Assembly (NCBI GenBank): GCA_016928865.1
Contig: JAFGJX010000052.1
Span: 1-47,236, forward strand
Direction of reading: 5' to 3'
DNA from: Spirochaetota bacterium
GTDB lineage: Bacteria; Spirochaetota; UBA4802; UBA5550
Length of the DNA stretch: 47,236 nt
This document shows positions 1 to 8,201 of the stretch, in pieces (position 1 is the first letter of the stretch; each line of letters opens with the position of its first letter). The notes under the pieces are model-generated. The model was not told where the DNA came from, ran no database searches, and saw only the letters and a list, made by a program, of their open reading frames with translations. Position numbers and translations under genes: made by a program.

Positions 1-677
1 GTAAAAATAACAAATTTTTCACACTATATAACAATAATACATAAGTTGCTATGAATATTGACTAAATGAAGTGTATATTCATTTCTAATTTAAATTATTT
101 ATGACCAATATTTAATTATTTATACGATCCATATTTAACTCTCTATTCAGGACATCATTTCCCTGAAATGCTGGTGCTGCTATTATTTTCCCATAATCAG
201 CCTGAACCTTCCCTGCAGACGTAGGAGACAGTGATAAAATAACAGTGTACGCGTTGCAAAACGTCGGCTGCTGGGCAGGATGTCCGAATGCCGACGCAAC
301 GCAGGATGCGTTGAAAAGCGTCGGCAAAAACTCATGGTGGAAGTTTTTCAGGAAATTGTTCGTTTGCACATGATTATTTCACGCTCTCCGCCGGCCAAAT
401 ACTGCAGGTTCCGGGCTACGCTGCCGATTAATGTAACATTATTGCTGTTTCAGGCGTCAGATAACTTATTAAAAAAATTGCTCGATTTTTATATCGCTGC
501 ATGAAATATGATACATGTATCGCCGGGAATTATTCGTGCCATAGTAATACCGCTTCCGCTGCATGCAGGTAATCGGTTCAGTTTCTGAGCGATGACGCGC
601 GACTGCGGTGATGCGCGTCCACCCGGATTTTTGCCGGTAAACAATTCGACAAACAACCTTCACGAGGTGGTTAATCC
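1..677. other. Non-coding left flank
   Basis: I see no convincing gene here. The first 120 bases are very A+T-rich. The two short open frames (112-369 minus, 280-504 plus) run through a palindromic repeat cluster at 251-348 and read as repeat translation rather than protein. A perfect 12-base palindrome, GATACATGTATC, lies at 510-521, about 155 bases before the first gene, and could be an operator. GAGGTGG at 664-670 is the ribosome binding site of the next gene. Confidence 0.6.
251..348. repeat. REP-like palindromic repeat cluster
   Basis: Three short hairpins stand in a row: GGGCA/TGTCC around GGA (273-285), AACGCA/TGCGTT around GGA (298-312) and AAAAACT/AGTTTTT (326-348). In addition GCCGACG at 290-296 can pair either with CGTCGGC upstream (262-268) or with CGTCGGC downstream (319-325). 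The outer stems continue as GCGTTG (251-256) with CAACGC (297-302), or AACGCA with TGCGTT. The two flanking arms are near-identical direct repeats that differ in a 5-base A-rich bulge. This fits an interspersed palindromic element. No second copy was noticed in this window. Confidence 0.55.
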
Positions 678-1541
678 ATGAAATTCAGATACCCGATGCT
701 CGCGCTGCTTATCACCCTGGCCATATGGCCCGCCGCCTGCATAGCGCCTCTCGTCATGCCCGCCAATACCGTTCTCACCGACGAAAAAGCAGCGATTAAA
801 AAAATCGGGGACGACATCTATTTTCTGCGCCATCAGATGCAGAATAAAAGAATCGGCATATACCATTTTACTTCAATACACTGGGAGATAACCCCTGCCG
901 GCAAGCGTATATCAGCCGGTCTGGCGGATTACCTCCGCAGGAAAGGAGGACTTTCGCTTGTTCCACGCGCCGAACTCGACAGCATCATGGAGGAGCATGC
1001 GATCGAGAAGGCCAGCATATACGACCTGGACACTCTGCAGAAAAAAGGTAGAGTGCTGCCGATCGACATCATTGTAATCGGCACCATCGGTCCTGCGGAC
1101 GGCACTGTACAGATCTCGGTCAAAGTGGTCAACGTTTCATCAGGCCGCCTGATGCTTACGACCGGAGCTCGCATACCCGCCACCGGCGAGCTTGCATCCA
1201 GGGAGGATCCGGGTATCATGGCTCTCAATAAAAAATCACCGGAAAAGATCGTGGCCATGAACCAGGCCTACTATACCCTGAAGTGGATGAAGTCCAGGCG
1301 CGCTCTCGTCTTTCTCCTGGTCGTCCTTAATGATGACGAGATTCAATCCATTAAAACGTTAAAACCGGTCCTGAGCGAAAAGCTGGCGGTCCGGGGCCTA
1401 CGCTACCAGGACGACCGCCCTGATGTCATGAAGAAAATAAACGCGCTAAAAAATGGCTACAAGCTGATCATGCGATACAAGCCCCGTCGCTCTGAAGAAA
1501 TATCGACCTGGAAAAAGGAGCTCCTCGCCCGGATGAGGTGA
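678..1541 (+). CDS. FlgO/CsgG-like exported protein
   Basis: The 287-residue product starts with a hydrophobic segment ending in WPAAC (about residues 7-21), which could be an atypical lipoprotein signal, since spirochaetal lipoboxes are relaxed. Residues about 56-165 have the pattern of the FlgO/CsgG family: a Rossmann-like strand (IGIYHF), a helix with SAGLADYL, VPRAELDSIMEE, then a strand DIIVIGTI and a second sheet segment about VKVVNVSSGRL. Members sit in or near the outer membrane and help build flagellar or curli export structures, but no flagellar gene is nearby. The start is supported by GAGGTGG eight bases upstream. The C-terminal third (190-287) is basic and I do not recognise it. 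The assignment is by pattern only. Confidence 0.6.
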   Translation: MKFRYPMLALLITLAIWPAACIAPLVMPANTVLTDEKAAIKKIGDDIYFLRHQMQNKRIGIYHFTSIHWEITPAGKRISAGLADYLRRKGGLSLVPRAELDSIMEEHAIEKASIYDLDTLQKKGRVLPIDIIVIGTIGPADGTVQISVKVVNVSSGRLMLTTGARIPATGELASREDPGIMALNKKSPEKIVAMNQAYYTLKWMKSRRALVFLLVVLNDDEIQSIKTLKPVLSEKLAVRGLRYQDDRPDVMKKINALKNGYKLIMRYKPRRSEEISTWKKELLARMR

Positions 1542-1824
1542 CGGCTGTTCAGGACGCACCAGACCATCATCAATCAATACTAAGTTCATCCCGCTCCATG
1601 AGTAAAACGGGCATGCACCCGGTCCATTTTCCGTCGGGCAAGAGGACAACACGTCAAAAACAATTGAAAAGACGCCGGAAAAACAGGTGGCGCAGCTGCA
1701 ATCGCACGGAAGCGATCCAAAAATCTTCTTGTTAAATAATCCATCCTTTCCTATTAATGACATGTTTTTCTTAAATTGTAATTTCTGATATTCAAGTTTT
1801 GACAGGTACAATGCCGGCTACGCC
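1542..1824. other. Intergenic stretch with possible ORF remnant
   Basis: A 65-residue frame (1538-1735, plus) overlaps the preceding stop as GTGA, but its Arg/Lys/Ser-rich translation is unlike a protein. Another plus frame (about 1604-1786) reads more like coding sequence, with Gln, Glu, Lys and Leu in sensible order, yet it has no start codon and follows an in-frame TAA. It may be the tail of a decayed gene. I see no terminator with a T-run. Confidence 0.35.
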
Positions 1825-3093
1825 ATGAAAGCACCGAAAAACAGACGGGTCTATGTCATAGGGTACGGGGCAGCCACGCCGTTGGGCGCGACCTTCAGGA
1901 AATCGTGGGCGCGCGCGGTGAAAGGCGAGACCGGATTCCGCAAGGTAACGCGGTGCACGGTGAATTCCCCGTGCGATGTCGTGGGGGAGATACCGGACTG
2001 GGACCCGCGAACGCTCGATTTCGCGGACGAGAAGGAGATCTACAACTGGAACGCGGATTTCGTGCTCCTCACCATGGCGGTTTGCCAGGAAGCGATACGG
2101 CATGCGGGCCTGGAGATCAATGCCGAAACCGGCCCCCGCACCGCGTGCCTCATCGGCTCCGCCCTGAACGGATCGGACGCATATCGCAAGGCGATGGAAA
2201 ACTATCTCAACAGGGGCCCGCTCAAGGTGAGCCCCTACCTCCTGCCCAACCTGTGTGCGAACCTCCCCTCGGGCAAGGCGGGCATGCTCCTTGGCTTTAC
2301 CGGGCCCGTGTTCGCCCCGGAAGGAGCCTGCGCCTCAGGAAATCACGCCATGGGAATCGGCGCGCGGATGATACGGGACGGCGATGTTGACTTCGTCCTC
2401 GCCGGCGGCGTGGACACCTGCGTGATCCCCGAGATCATTCACGGCTTTGAAAACATGAACGCAACAATAAAGATCAAGCATGGCGATCGCGCCTTCGACG
2501 ACCCGGGCAAGGCCTCGCGGCCCTTCAGCATCGACCGCAGAGGATTCGTGCTCTCCGAGGGAGCGGGCGTCATCGTCCTGGCCGCGGAGGACATGATCAC
2601 GGCGCACGGCCTCGAGCCGAAGGCCGAGGTGCTGGGAGTGGGATGGAACTCGGACGCGCATCACATCACCCGGCCCAATATGGAGACCATTATCCTCGCC
2701 ATGAAGATGGCCATCGACGACGCCGGCCTCGTCCCGCATGACATTCAGTACGTTAACGCGCACGGCACGTCAACGCCAAAGGGCGATTCAACTGAAATCG
2801 AGTGTTTCAAGCAGGTGTTCGGCACGCACGCCGGGAGCATTCCCATCTCGTCGAACAAGTCGCAGATCGGACATACCCTGGGCGGCGCTGCCGCAATCGA
2901 GGCGGCTTTCGCGATCGAAGGAATGCGGCAGGGGATCATCCTCCCCACCGTGAACCACGTACCCGACCCGGCGCTCGCCGGCGTTGATGTTGTCCCGAAT
3001 GAGGCCCGGCGGCAGAAGCACAGCATTGTTCTTTCGAATGCATTCGGCTTCGGCGGGACCAACTGCTGCATCGTATTCAGGGGTGTATCGTGA
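1825..3093 (+). CDS. Beta-ketoacyl-ACP synthase (FabF-like)
   Basis: This 422-residue condensing enzyme would extend an acyl chain by decarboxylative condensation with malonyl-ACP. The thiolase-fold Cys-His-His triad is intact: Cys169 in GACASGNH, His313 in NAHGTSTPKGD and His350 in NKSQIGHTLGG with Lys345. Length matches FabF/KAS II. The N-terminus carries a few extra basic residues before VYVIGYGAATPLG. It starts a tightly packed run: its stop overlaps the thioesterase start (GTGA at 3090), and that gene overlaps the dehydratase-PPTase gene. This arrangement points to a dedicated lipid or polyketide pathway rather than housekeeping FabF, which normally sits with fabD, fabG and acpP. No ACP or ketoreductase is visible in the window. 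The exact chain substrate is unknown. Confidence 0.88.
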   Translation: MKAPKNRRVYVIGYGAATPLGATFRKSWARAVKGETGFRKVTRCTVNSPCDVVGEIPDWDPRTLDFADEKEIYNWNADFVLLTMAVCQEAIRHAGLEINAETGPRTACLIGSALNGSDAYRKAMENYLNRGPLKVSPYLLPNLCANLPSGKAGMLLGFTGPVFAPEGACASGNHAMGIGARMIRDGDVDFVLAGGVDTCVIPEIIHGFENMNATIKIKHGDRAFDDPGKASRPFSIDRRGFVLSEGAGVIVLAAEDMITAHGLEPKAEVLGVGWNSDAHHITRPNMETIILAMKMAIDDAGLVPHDIQYVNAHGTSTPKGDSTEIECFKQVFGTHAGSIPISSNKSQIGHTLGGAAAIEAAFAIEGMRQGIILPTVNHVPDPALAGVDVVPNEARRQKHSIVLSNAFGFGGTNCCIVFRGVS

Positions 3094-3569
3094 AACCAAA
3101 ACCATTCAGGCCGGAAATATACCAGAATGACGAACGCTTCGTGCGTGACGCGAATTCAGGCATGATCTGGCACCGGTGCCAGCACCGGACCCTGTATGCG
3201 GACACGGACCGCTCGGAAGTTGTATACCATTCCAACTACCTGCGCTACTTCGAGCTCGGCAGGGCGTCCCTCATGCGCGACGCAGCCTATCCCTACCGGG
3301 AGATAGAGGAGAGCGGGTTCGTATACCCGATCATCGACCTGGGGATCACCTTCTACAGGCCGCTCCACTACGATGACCTGATCTGGATCCACACCCGCCC
3401 CATTGAGCTAGAGCGGGTGCGGCTCACGTTCGACTACCTCATCACCCATGCGGACACCGGCGACCTCATCTGCCGGGGTTTCACCAGGCATTGCGCCCTG
3501 AACAGGGCGGGAAGGCCGGTCGCGGTTGACGGGAAAACGGTCCACCTATGGAAGACCTTTCCGAAATAA
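3090..3569 (+). CDS. 4HBT-type acyl thioesterase
   Basis: The 159-residue product belongs to the single-hotdog 4-hydroxybenzoyl-CoA thioesterase/YbgC family, which hydrolyses acyl-CoA or acyl-ACP thioesters. The family signature is clear at about residues 34-54: YADTDRSEVVYHSNYLRYFE, with the catalytic Asp in DTD and the VVYHSNY motif. The following strands (PIIDLGITFYRPLHYDD) match the hotdog sheet. Translation probably starts at GTG 3090, overlapping the ketosynthase stop by four bases. Its 3' end overlaps the next gene by 22 bases, so the three genes are very likely translated from one mRNA. In this setting it may release the finished acyl chain or act as an editing enzyme. Confidence 0.85.
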   Translation: MKPKPFRPEIYQNDERFVRDANSGMIWHRCQHRTLYADTDRSEVVYHSNYLRYFELGRASLMRDAAYPYREIEESGFVYPIIDLGITFYRPLHYDDLIWIHTRPIELERVRLTFDYLITHADTGDLICRGFTRHCALNRAGRPVAVDGKTVHLWKTFPK

Positions 3570-5050
3570 CCGGCCCGGTCCGTGCACCGATAACTATCCG
3601 TATCCATGACTACCTGCGCGACCACCTGTTCAGGGATAGCGCGGTTTTTCCCGCGGTCGAGGCGATGAGCGTACTGGCCGCCTCCGCCTCTTCACGGCAT
3701 ACCGGGCTGGACGTACGACGCATCGGCAACGCCCGTTTCCTGCGGTTTCTGGATCTTCCGCCCGGAGTAACATCACTGGAGGCGGCGTTTGAAGCAGTAT
3801 CCGGAACGGACGGGTCTGTCACAGCCTCGCTCCTGACCGTAAAAAAATCGGGCAAAACAACCATTACCAGAAAGCTTGAGCATGCATTCTGCACGTTCGG
3901 CGTCAGCGCCGAACTGCCGCCAACGCCGCCGCTCGATGCCTCCCTTGCCCTTGACGGTATCTGCGTCAGCCCGGAGCACGAAAGGATATACCGCGACCTG
4001 GTCCCCTTCGGCCCGGCGTTTCAGAACATACGATCGCTGCACGTGACACGATCCGGCGCGCTCGCGATGGTGAGCGGCGGCGCGCCCGTCGCGCACGATG
4101 GACCGCTCGGCTCCCCCTTTCCCCTGGACGCATCCTTTCATGCAGCATGCGTGTGGGGACAGCGATTCGGGGGAATCGTGGGCTTTCCGGTCGAATTCGG
4201 CCTCAGGATCATCCACAACAGGACACAGCCGGGGACGGACTATATCGCACGGATATTCCCGACGGGCACAGACAAAGAGACCCTGCTGTTCGATATATTC
4301 ATTTATAACGAAGACGGACTTCTTCACGAGGAGGTGAGAGGCCTTGCGATGAGGGACGTGAGCGGGAAAACCATACTCCCACCCGTGTGGATCGCCGACA
4401 GCGGCGAAGACCCGCTTGAGCCGATCCGCCGGCAGTGTGCGGACCTGTGCGTGATTGAGCTTGGCACTGTCTCCGGCGCCTGCGAAAAGATACTCTCCGG
4501 TCCGGAGCTGGAGCGGTCCGCGTCCATGCGCGAGAAACGCATGCGGAGCTTCTGCTCGGCACGACTCGCGCTCAAGACCCTGTCGCGGAGAGCGTCGAAA
4601 AACGACATGAAAACACTCCCTGCGCAGATCAACACCATGGCCCCTGACGGCCGGCCGCTCTGCCCGCGAACGGACGGAGGCGCCGAGCTTTTCTGCACCG
4701 CTTCGCACGACTCCCGATTCGCGATAGCCGCCCTGTCTGACAGGCCGGTTGGCATTGACGTGGAGGAGATCACGGAGCGCGTATTAAAGGGGCAGGAGCA
4801 TTACATGCAGAATCAGGAGATAGCCCTGGTCAGAGGCCACCCTCTTGGAGAGATGAAAGCGTCAATCCGGGTATGGTCGGTCAAGGAGGCGGTTTCAAAG
4901 GCCTCCGGCCTGCATATCGTCGAAGCCTGGCGGCGCTCATCGGTCCAGGAAATCAAAAGCGATGCGACCGTCATAGCGCTGGATGGCACCCCGTACCATG
5001 CCGCACACGCAGTTTTTGACGGGCATATCGTCACGATTATATCCCTGTGA
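3548..5050 (+). CDS. PKS-type dehydratase fused to Sfp-type phosphopantetheinyl transferase
   Basis: The 500-residue protein has two parts. Residues about 15-275 match a polyketide-synthase double-hotdog dehydratase: catalytic His26 in DHLFRDSAVFP, where the usual HxxxGxxxxP glycine is Asp30, and catalytic Asp194 in FPLDASFHAA. Residues about 325-500 match a 4'-phosphopantetheinyl transferase: CTASHD near 383-388, the metal-binding GIDVEE at 402-407 and WSVKEAVSKA at 443-452. It would dehydrate beta-hydroxyacyl thioesters and also activate the carrier protein by transferring phosphopantetheine from CoA. Both activities look intact. The ATG at 3548 lies inside the thioesterase gene. Free-standing fusion of these two domains is unusual; the acyl carrier protein it would serve is not in the window. 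Confidence 0.8.
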   Translation: MEDLSEITGPVRAPITIRIHDYLRDHLFRDSAVFPAVEAMSVLAASASSRHTGLDVRRIGNARFLRFLDLPPGVTSLEAAFEAVSGTDGSVTASLLTVKKSGKTTITRKLEHAFCTFGVSAELPPTPPLDASLALDGICVSPEHERIYRDLVPFGPAFQNIRSLHVTRSGALAMVSGGAPVAHDGPLGSPFPLDASFHAACVWGQRFGGIVGFPVEFGLRIIHNRTQPGTDYIARIFPTGTDKETLLFDIFIYNEDGLLHEEVRGLAMRDVSGKTILPPVWIADSGEDPLEPIRRQCADLCVIELGTVSGACEKILSGPELERSASMREKRMRSFCSARLALKTLSRRASKNDMKTLPAQINTMAPDGRPLCPRTDGGAELFCTASHDSRFAIAALSDRPVGIDVEEITERVLKGQEHYMQNQEIALVRGHPLGEMKASIRVWSVKEAVSKASGLHIVEAWRRSSVQEIKSDATVIALDGTPYHAAHAVFDGHIVTIISL

Positions 5051-5131
5051 GACACTGCCGTGCTCCCTTTATGACAAACCCGGAAAAATAATTTCTTGAA
5101 ATTTATCCCCGCCTGCTTACAGTGAATCCCC

Positions 5132-5728
5132 ATGAAATTGATTGCACTCATGATACTATCTTATCTTGCCGGGTCGGTGAACTTCGCCATTCTGCTGTTC
5201 AGGTTCCTCGGCAAGGGGGACCCCCGCGCCAGCCACAGCGGCAACGCGGGCGTGTCCAACGTGTACCGCCAGGCCGGGCCGGTGTGGGCCGCGGTGGTTC
5301 TCCTGCTCGACGTGGGCAGGGCGATCCTGGTCGCGCTGCTTGCGAAGTACGTCCTCTCTCCCGGCCAGGTGCCGTGGGCCGGGCTGGCCCTTATAATCGG
5401 GAACAGCTACCCCTGCTTTCACGGGTTCAGGGGCGGCAAGGGCGTGGCAAACTACCTCGGCTTTTCTGCGGTCGTTACCCCGGCCGGTGCGGTGATCGCG
5501 GCGCTCTCATGGGTGCTGGCATATCTGGTTCGGCGTGAACCGTTCATCGCCTCGTTTGTCATGGTGTCCGTGCTGGCGCTCGGATCTATCGCCGCCTGCG
5601 GGTACCGGCCGGCGGCAATCGCCGGGGCGGCGTTCACAGCCCTCCTCATAGTATTCAACCACCGGAAAAACATACGCGGTCTGCTTGATAAGAATGTCGG
5701 GGAAGAGCCGGAAAAAGAGGAAGAGTGA
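5132..5728 (+). CDS. plsY: PlsY-like glycerol-3-phosphate acyltransferase
   Basis: The 198-residue membrane protein has the PlsY layout: about five hydrophobic segments and the three conserved loops, GSVNF (14-18), GNAGVSNVYR (37-46) and FRGGKGVA (99-106), then VFNHRKNIRGLL near the C-terminus. PlsY moves an acyl group from acyl-phosphate to glycerol-3-phosphate. Each loop departs slightly from the usual form (GNAGVSN instead of GNPGATN; GNSYPCFHGF before the GGKG), so this may be a second, specialised copy rather than the housekeeping enzyme. It lies 81 bases after the dehydratase-PPTase gene on the same strand. The ribosome binding site is weak. It ends one base from the convergent fabD stop. 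Confidence 0.8.
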   Translation: MKLIALMILSYLAGSVNFAILLFRFLGKGDPRASHSGNAGVSNVYRQAGPVWAAVVLLLDVGRAILVALLAKYVLSPGQVPWAGLALIIGNSYPCFHGFRGGKGVANYLGFSAVVTPAGAVIAALSWVLAYLVRREPFIASFVMVSVLALGSIAACGYRPAAIAGAAFTALLIVFNHRKNIRGLLDKNVGEEPEKEEE

Positions 5729-5729
5729 A

Positions 5730-6644
5730 TCATTCCTCCCTGATCATCTTTTCTCCTGGAATGGTCTTGCATCCCGAGACTATCCGCTTCGCAAGCCCGG
5801 CCAGCACCGTTCCCGGGCCCGATTCAATGAAGACCGCCGCGCCTGCGTCGCGCGCCTTCCGCACCGATTTTTCCCACTGGACCGGGCTCGATAGCTGAAG
5901 CACCAGCTTCTTCCGTATCTCCTCAGGATCGCTCTCGCCGAGTCCGGTCACGTTATCGATGAACTCCACCCGCGGCCTGCGGAACTCGAACCCTGCGAGA
6001 AAGCGGCTGAATTCCTCCGCGGCCGGCTTCATGAGCGACGAATGGAACGGCGCTGAAACGTTGAGCGTCACCGCCTTCCCGCTCCCCCCCCGGTTGATCA
6101 TCTCCACGGCGCGGCTGACCGCAGCGGTCTCGCCCGAGACCACCACCTGCTGGGGAGAATTGTAATTGGCGATTTCAATGACTCCTTCGCGCGCGCATTC
6201 ATCGACAAGGTCCTCGAGGCCCGCCCGGTCCGCGCCAATGACCGCGGCCATGGTGCCCGGACTGCTTTTCACCGCCCTCTCCATCAGCTCACCGCGCATC
6301 CGCACGATCCTGACCGCATCCTTGAAGTCAATCACTCCGCCATGCGCCAGGGCCGTGTATTCCCCGAGAGAATGCCCCATGACCAGGTCCGCGCGGTTCC
6401 CGCGCGCGTCGAGCGCCATGGCGAAAGCCAGGCCCATGACAAGCAGGGCCGGCTGCGTATTCGATGTACGGGTAAGTTCCTCGTCCGGCCCGTCGTCGAT
6501 AAGCGCGCTCAGGGGAAACCCGAGGATGTAATCAGCGGCGCTGAACAGCTCTTTCTGCTCCGATGACATGGCGCCGAGTTTCGCGCGCATCCCTACCGAC
6601 TGCGACCCCTGGCCGGGGAACATGTATACAGTCTTACCTTCCAT
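5730..6644 (-). CDS. fabD: Malonyl-CoA:ACP transacylase (FabD)
   Basis: The 304-residue protein moves malonyl groups from CoA to the acyl carrier protein. It begins with the family hallmark MFPGQGSQ, carries the catalytic serine in GHSLGEY (Ser92), the substrate-binding arginine in RMRGELM (about 117) and the histidine in SAPFHSSLM, near 200. Length is typical. It lies 12 bases downstream of the acyl ligase gene with GGGAGAG as ribosome binding site, so the two form an operon. Placed convergent to the ketosynthase/dehydratase operon, it would supply extender units to that pathway. It could also be the genome's only FabD; the window cannot tell. Confidence 0.93.
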   Translation of the reverse strand: MEGKTVYMFPGQGSQSVGMRAKLGAMSSEQKELFSAADYILGFPLSALIDDGPDEELTRTSNTQPALLVMGLAFAMALDARGNRADLVMGHSLGEYTALAHGGVIDFKDAVRIVRMRGELMERAVKSSPGTMAAVIGADRAGLEDLVDECAREGVIEIANYNSPQQVVVSGETAAVSRAVEMINRGGSGKAVTLNVSAPFHSSLMKPAAEEFSRFLAGFEFRRPRVEFIDNVTGLGESDPEEIRKKLVLQLSSPVQWEKSVRKARDAGAAVFIESGPGTVLAGLAKRIVSGCKTIPGEKMIREE

Positions 6645-6656
6645 GGCGTCTCTCCC

Positions 6657-8018
6657 TTACTCCCGTTCCGAATCGAACAACTTCATGATCGCCTCGCGAT
6701 CATACTTGCCGGTGGACGTGGACGGCATGGTATCCACGATCCGTATCCGGCGTGGCACGGCATACTGCTCGAGGGCACCGGACAGTACCCGGCGCAGCTC
6801 CTCCTCCTTCAGGTCGGTCTCAATGACCGCGATAATATCGGTCTCCCGTCCCCTGCGGCCGGTCAACGGCGCCAGAAAGGCGTCGCGGACCCCTGCTATT
6901 TTTTTTATCTTCTCCCGGACATCGTTTAAATCAACACGCTTTCCTCCCACCTTGACAACGCCGTCCACCCTCCCGAGAAGGGTGATGCGGCCGCCCTCGG
7001 CGGCCGCGGCCCGGTCGCCGGTTACGAAAAAGCCCTGCGCATCGACCGGAAGATCGGGCGACACGAAGGGAGACCTGACGCAGAGCCGCTCGTCACTGAT
7101 CTTCCATTCGAGGCACTCGAACGGCTCAAGAATATCCCGCCCGGTCGCGGACGACTTGCACGCAATCCCGCCGGTCTCGGTTGACCCGTATATCTCCTCG
7201 GGGCCGACGCCGGTCTGCCTGTAAAAGGCCGTCGCATCGTCCTTATCGAGAGGGCCGGCTGATGAAAAGGCGAGCCTGAGCTTTGGCGCGTCGATCTCTG
7301 TTCCGTTCAGCACCCGGTAGTGAACCGGCACGCTTACCAGTATGGTGACCGGTCTGTTCTTCATAATCGAAGCTATCTCGCGGGGAAATACGTAGGTGCC
7401 CGGGAGCACTGTCGATGCTCCCAGGAACGGGGCCATGACCGTATAGAGAAGCCCGTAGATGTGATAGGGCGGCACGGTCGCGGCGACCAGGTCAGCCTCG
7501 TTGAAATTATATTTTTCAGCCTGATATGACGCCTCGGCAAAAAGATTCACCGGCGTTTTCGACCATGCCTTCGGCGCGCCTGTAGAACCGCCGGTAAAGA
7601 GCGTCATGAACAGATCGTCTGCCCTCCGTTCCGCGCCTGGGCGGGGCGCCTTCCAGTAGCCCCGGGCGGGTGTGATCGGTGAAACACCCGGCGGCAATTC
7701 AAGCTGCGGTCCAATCAGGGCACAATCAAATTCGAGCGCGCTCCGCGTCTCCTCGAGCGCCTGCGGCGAAAGTGAATAGGGGAGAATGAACACCGGCCCT
7801 CCTGCGAGCGACGCGACAAGCGCGGCGGCGATGATCCCGTGATCCTCGGTACAGAGGCAAACAGGGGCCGCTTCTTTTCCCGGGGAAGAAAATTGTTCCA
7901 GAAGACCCGCGGCCATGGAATATACGTCGCCATAGGTATGGCCCCCGGCGATGAACTCCTTCTCCGGTGACGCAGGGCCGGAAAGGAGGCGGTTAAATAA
8001 TTCTGCAAACTCATTCAT
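6657..8018 (-). CDS. AMP-dependent acyl-CoA/acyl-ACP ligase
   Basis: This ANL-superfamily enzyme (453 residues from ATG 8018) activates a carboxylic acid as an acyl-adenylate and passes it to a thiol. Motifs seen are the P-loop TGGSTGAPK (142-150), YGSTETGG (277-284), VTGDRAA, the hinge region LLGRVDGVVKVGGKRVD and the C-terminal lysine in STGKYDREA. It is somewhat shorter than typical acyl-CoA synthetases, mainly before the P-loop. A TTG at 8039 in the same frame would add seven residues; neither start has a clear Shine-Dalgarno sequence. The pairing with fabD suggests it primes the neighbouring ketosynthase pathway with a free acid. Substrate not predictable by eye. Confidence 0.85.
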   Translation of the reverse strand: MNEFAELFNRLLSGPASPEKEFIAGGHTYGDVYSMAAGLLEQFSSPGKEAAPVCLCTEDHGIIAAALVASLAGGPVFILPYSLSPQALEETRSALEFDCALIGPQLELPPGVSPITPARGYWKAPRPGAERRADDLFMTLFTGGSTGAPKAWSKTPVNLFAEASYQAEKYNFNEADLVAATVPPYHIYGLLYTVMAPFLGASTVLPGTYVFPREIASIMKNRPVTILVSVPVHYRVLNGTEIDAPKLRLAFSSAGPLDKDDATAFYRQTGVGPEEIYGSTETGGIACKSSATGRDILEPFECLEWKISDERLCVRSPFVSPDLPVDAQGFFVTGDRAAAAEGGRITLLGRVDGVVKVGGKRVDLNDVREKIKKIAGVRDAFLAPLTGRRGRETDIIAVIETDLKEEELRRVLSGALEQYAVPRRIRIVDTMPSTSTGKYDREAIMKLFDSERE

Positions 8019-8190
8019 GAAATATATTCGTATACACAAGTTTCATAATGGCAAGTAAAATTTTAGCAACGGGTGGCAACGGCCAACATTACAATTCACT
8101 GAATTTGTCATACAGAAAATACTTGTCAAAAACCGGCATAAAATTTACCACATAAAACAATAAGCTCTTATTATAAAAATCATACTGTAC

Positions 8191-8196
8191 AGGAGG
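8191..8196 (+). promoter_or_regulatory. Strong ribosome binding site of satP
   Basis: AGGAGG stands five bases before the ATG at 8202 and fixes that start. The 183-base divergent spacer to the acyl ligase gene must hold promoters for both directions, but I could not pick a convincing -35/-10 pair. Confidence 0.75.
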
Positions 8197-8201
8197 ATTT
8201 T

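Noticed and set aside
112..369. 85-residue minus-strand frame in the left flank
   Set aside because: It crosses the palindromic cluster, has no ribosome binding site and its sequence mirrors the repeat.
1446..1811. 121-residue minus-strand frame
   Set aside because: It overlaps the end of the FlgO-like gene antisense and lacks any family pattern.
3773..4708. Long minus-strand frame of 311 residues
   Set aside because: It is antisense to the dehydratase-PPTase gene, whose motifs are clear in the other strand; Arg/Gly-rich shadow frame.
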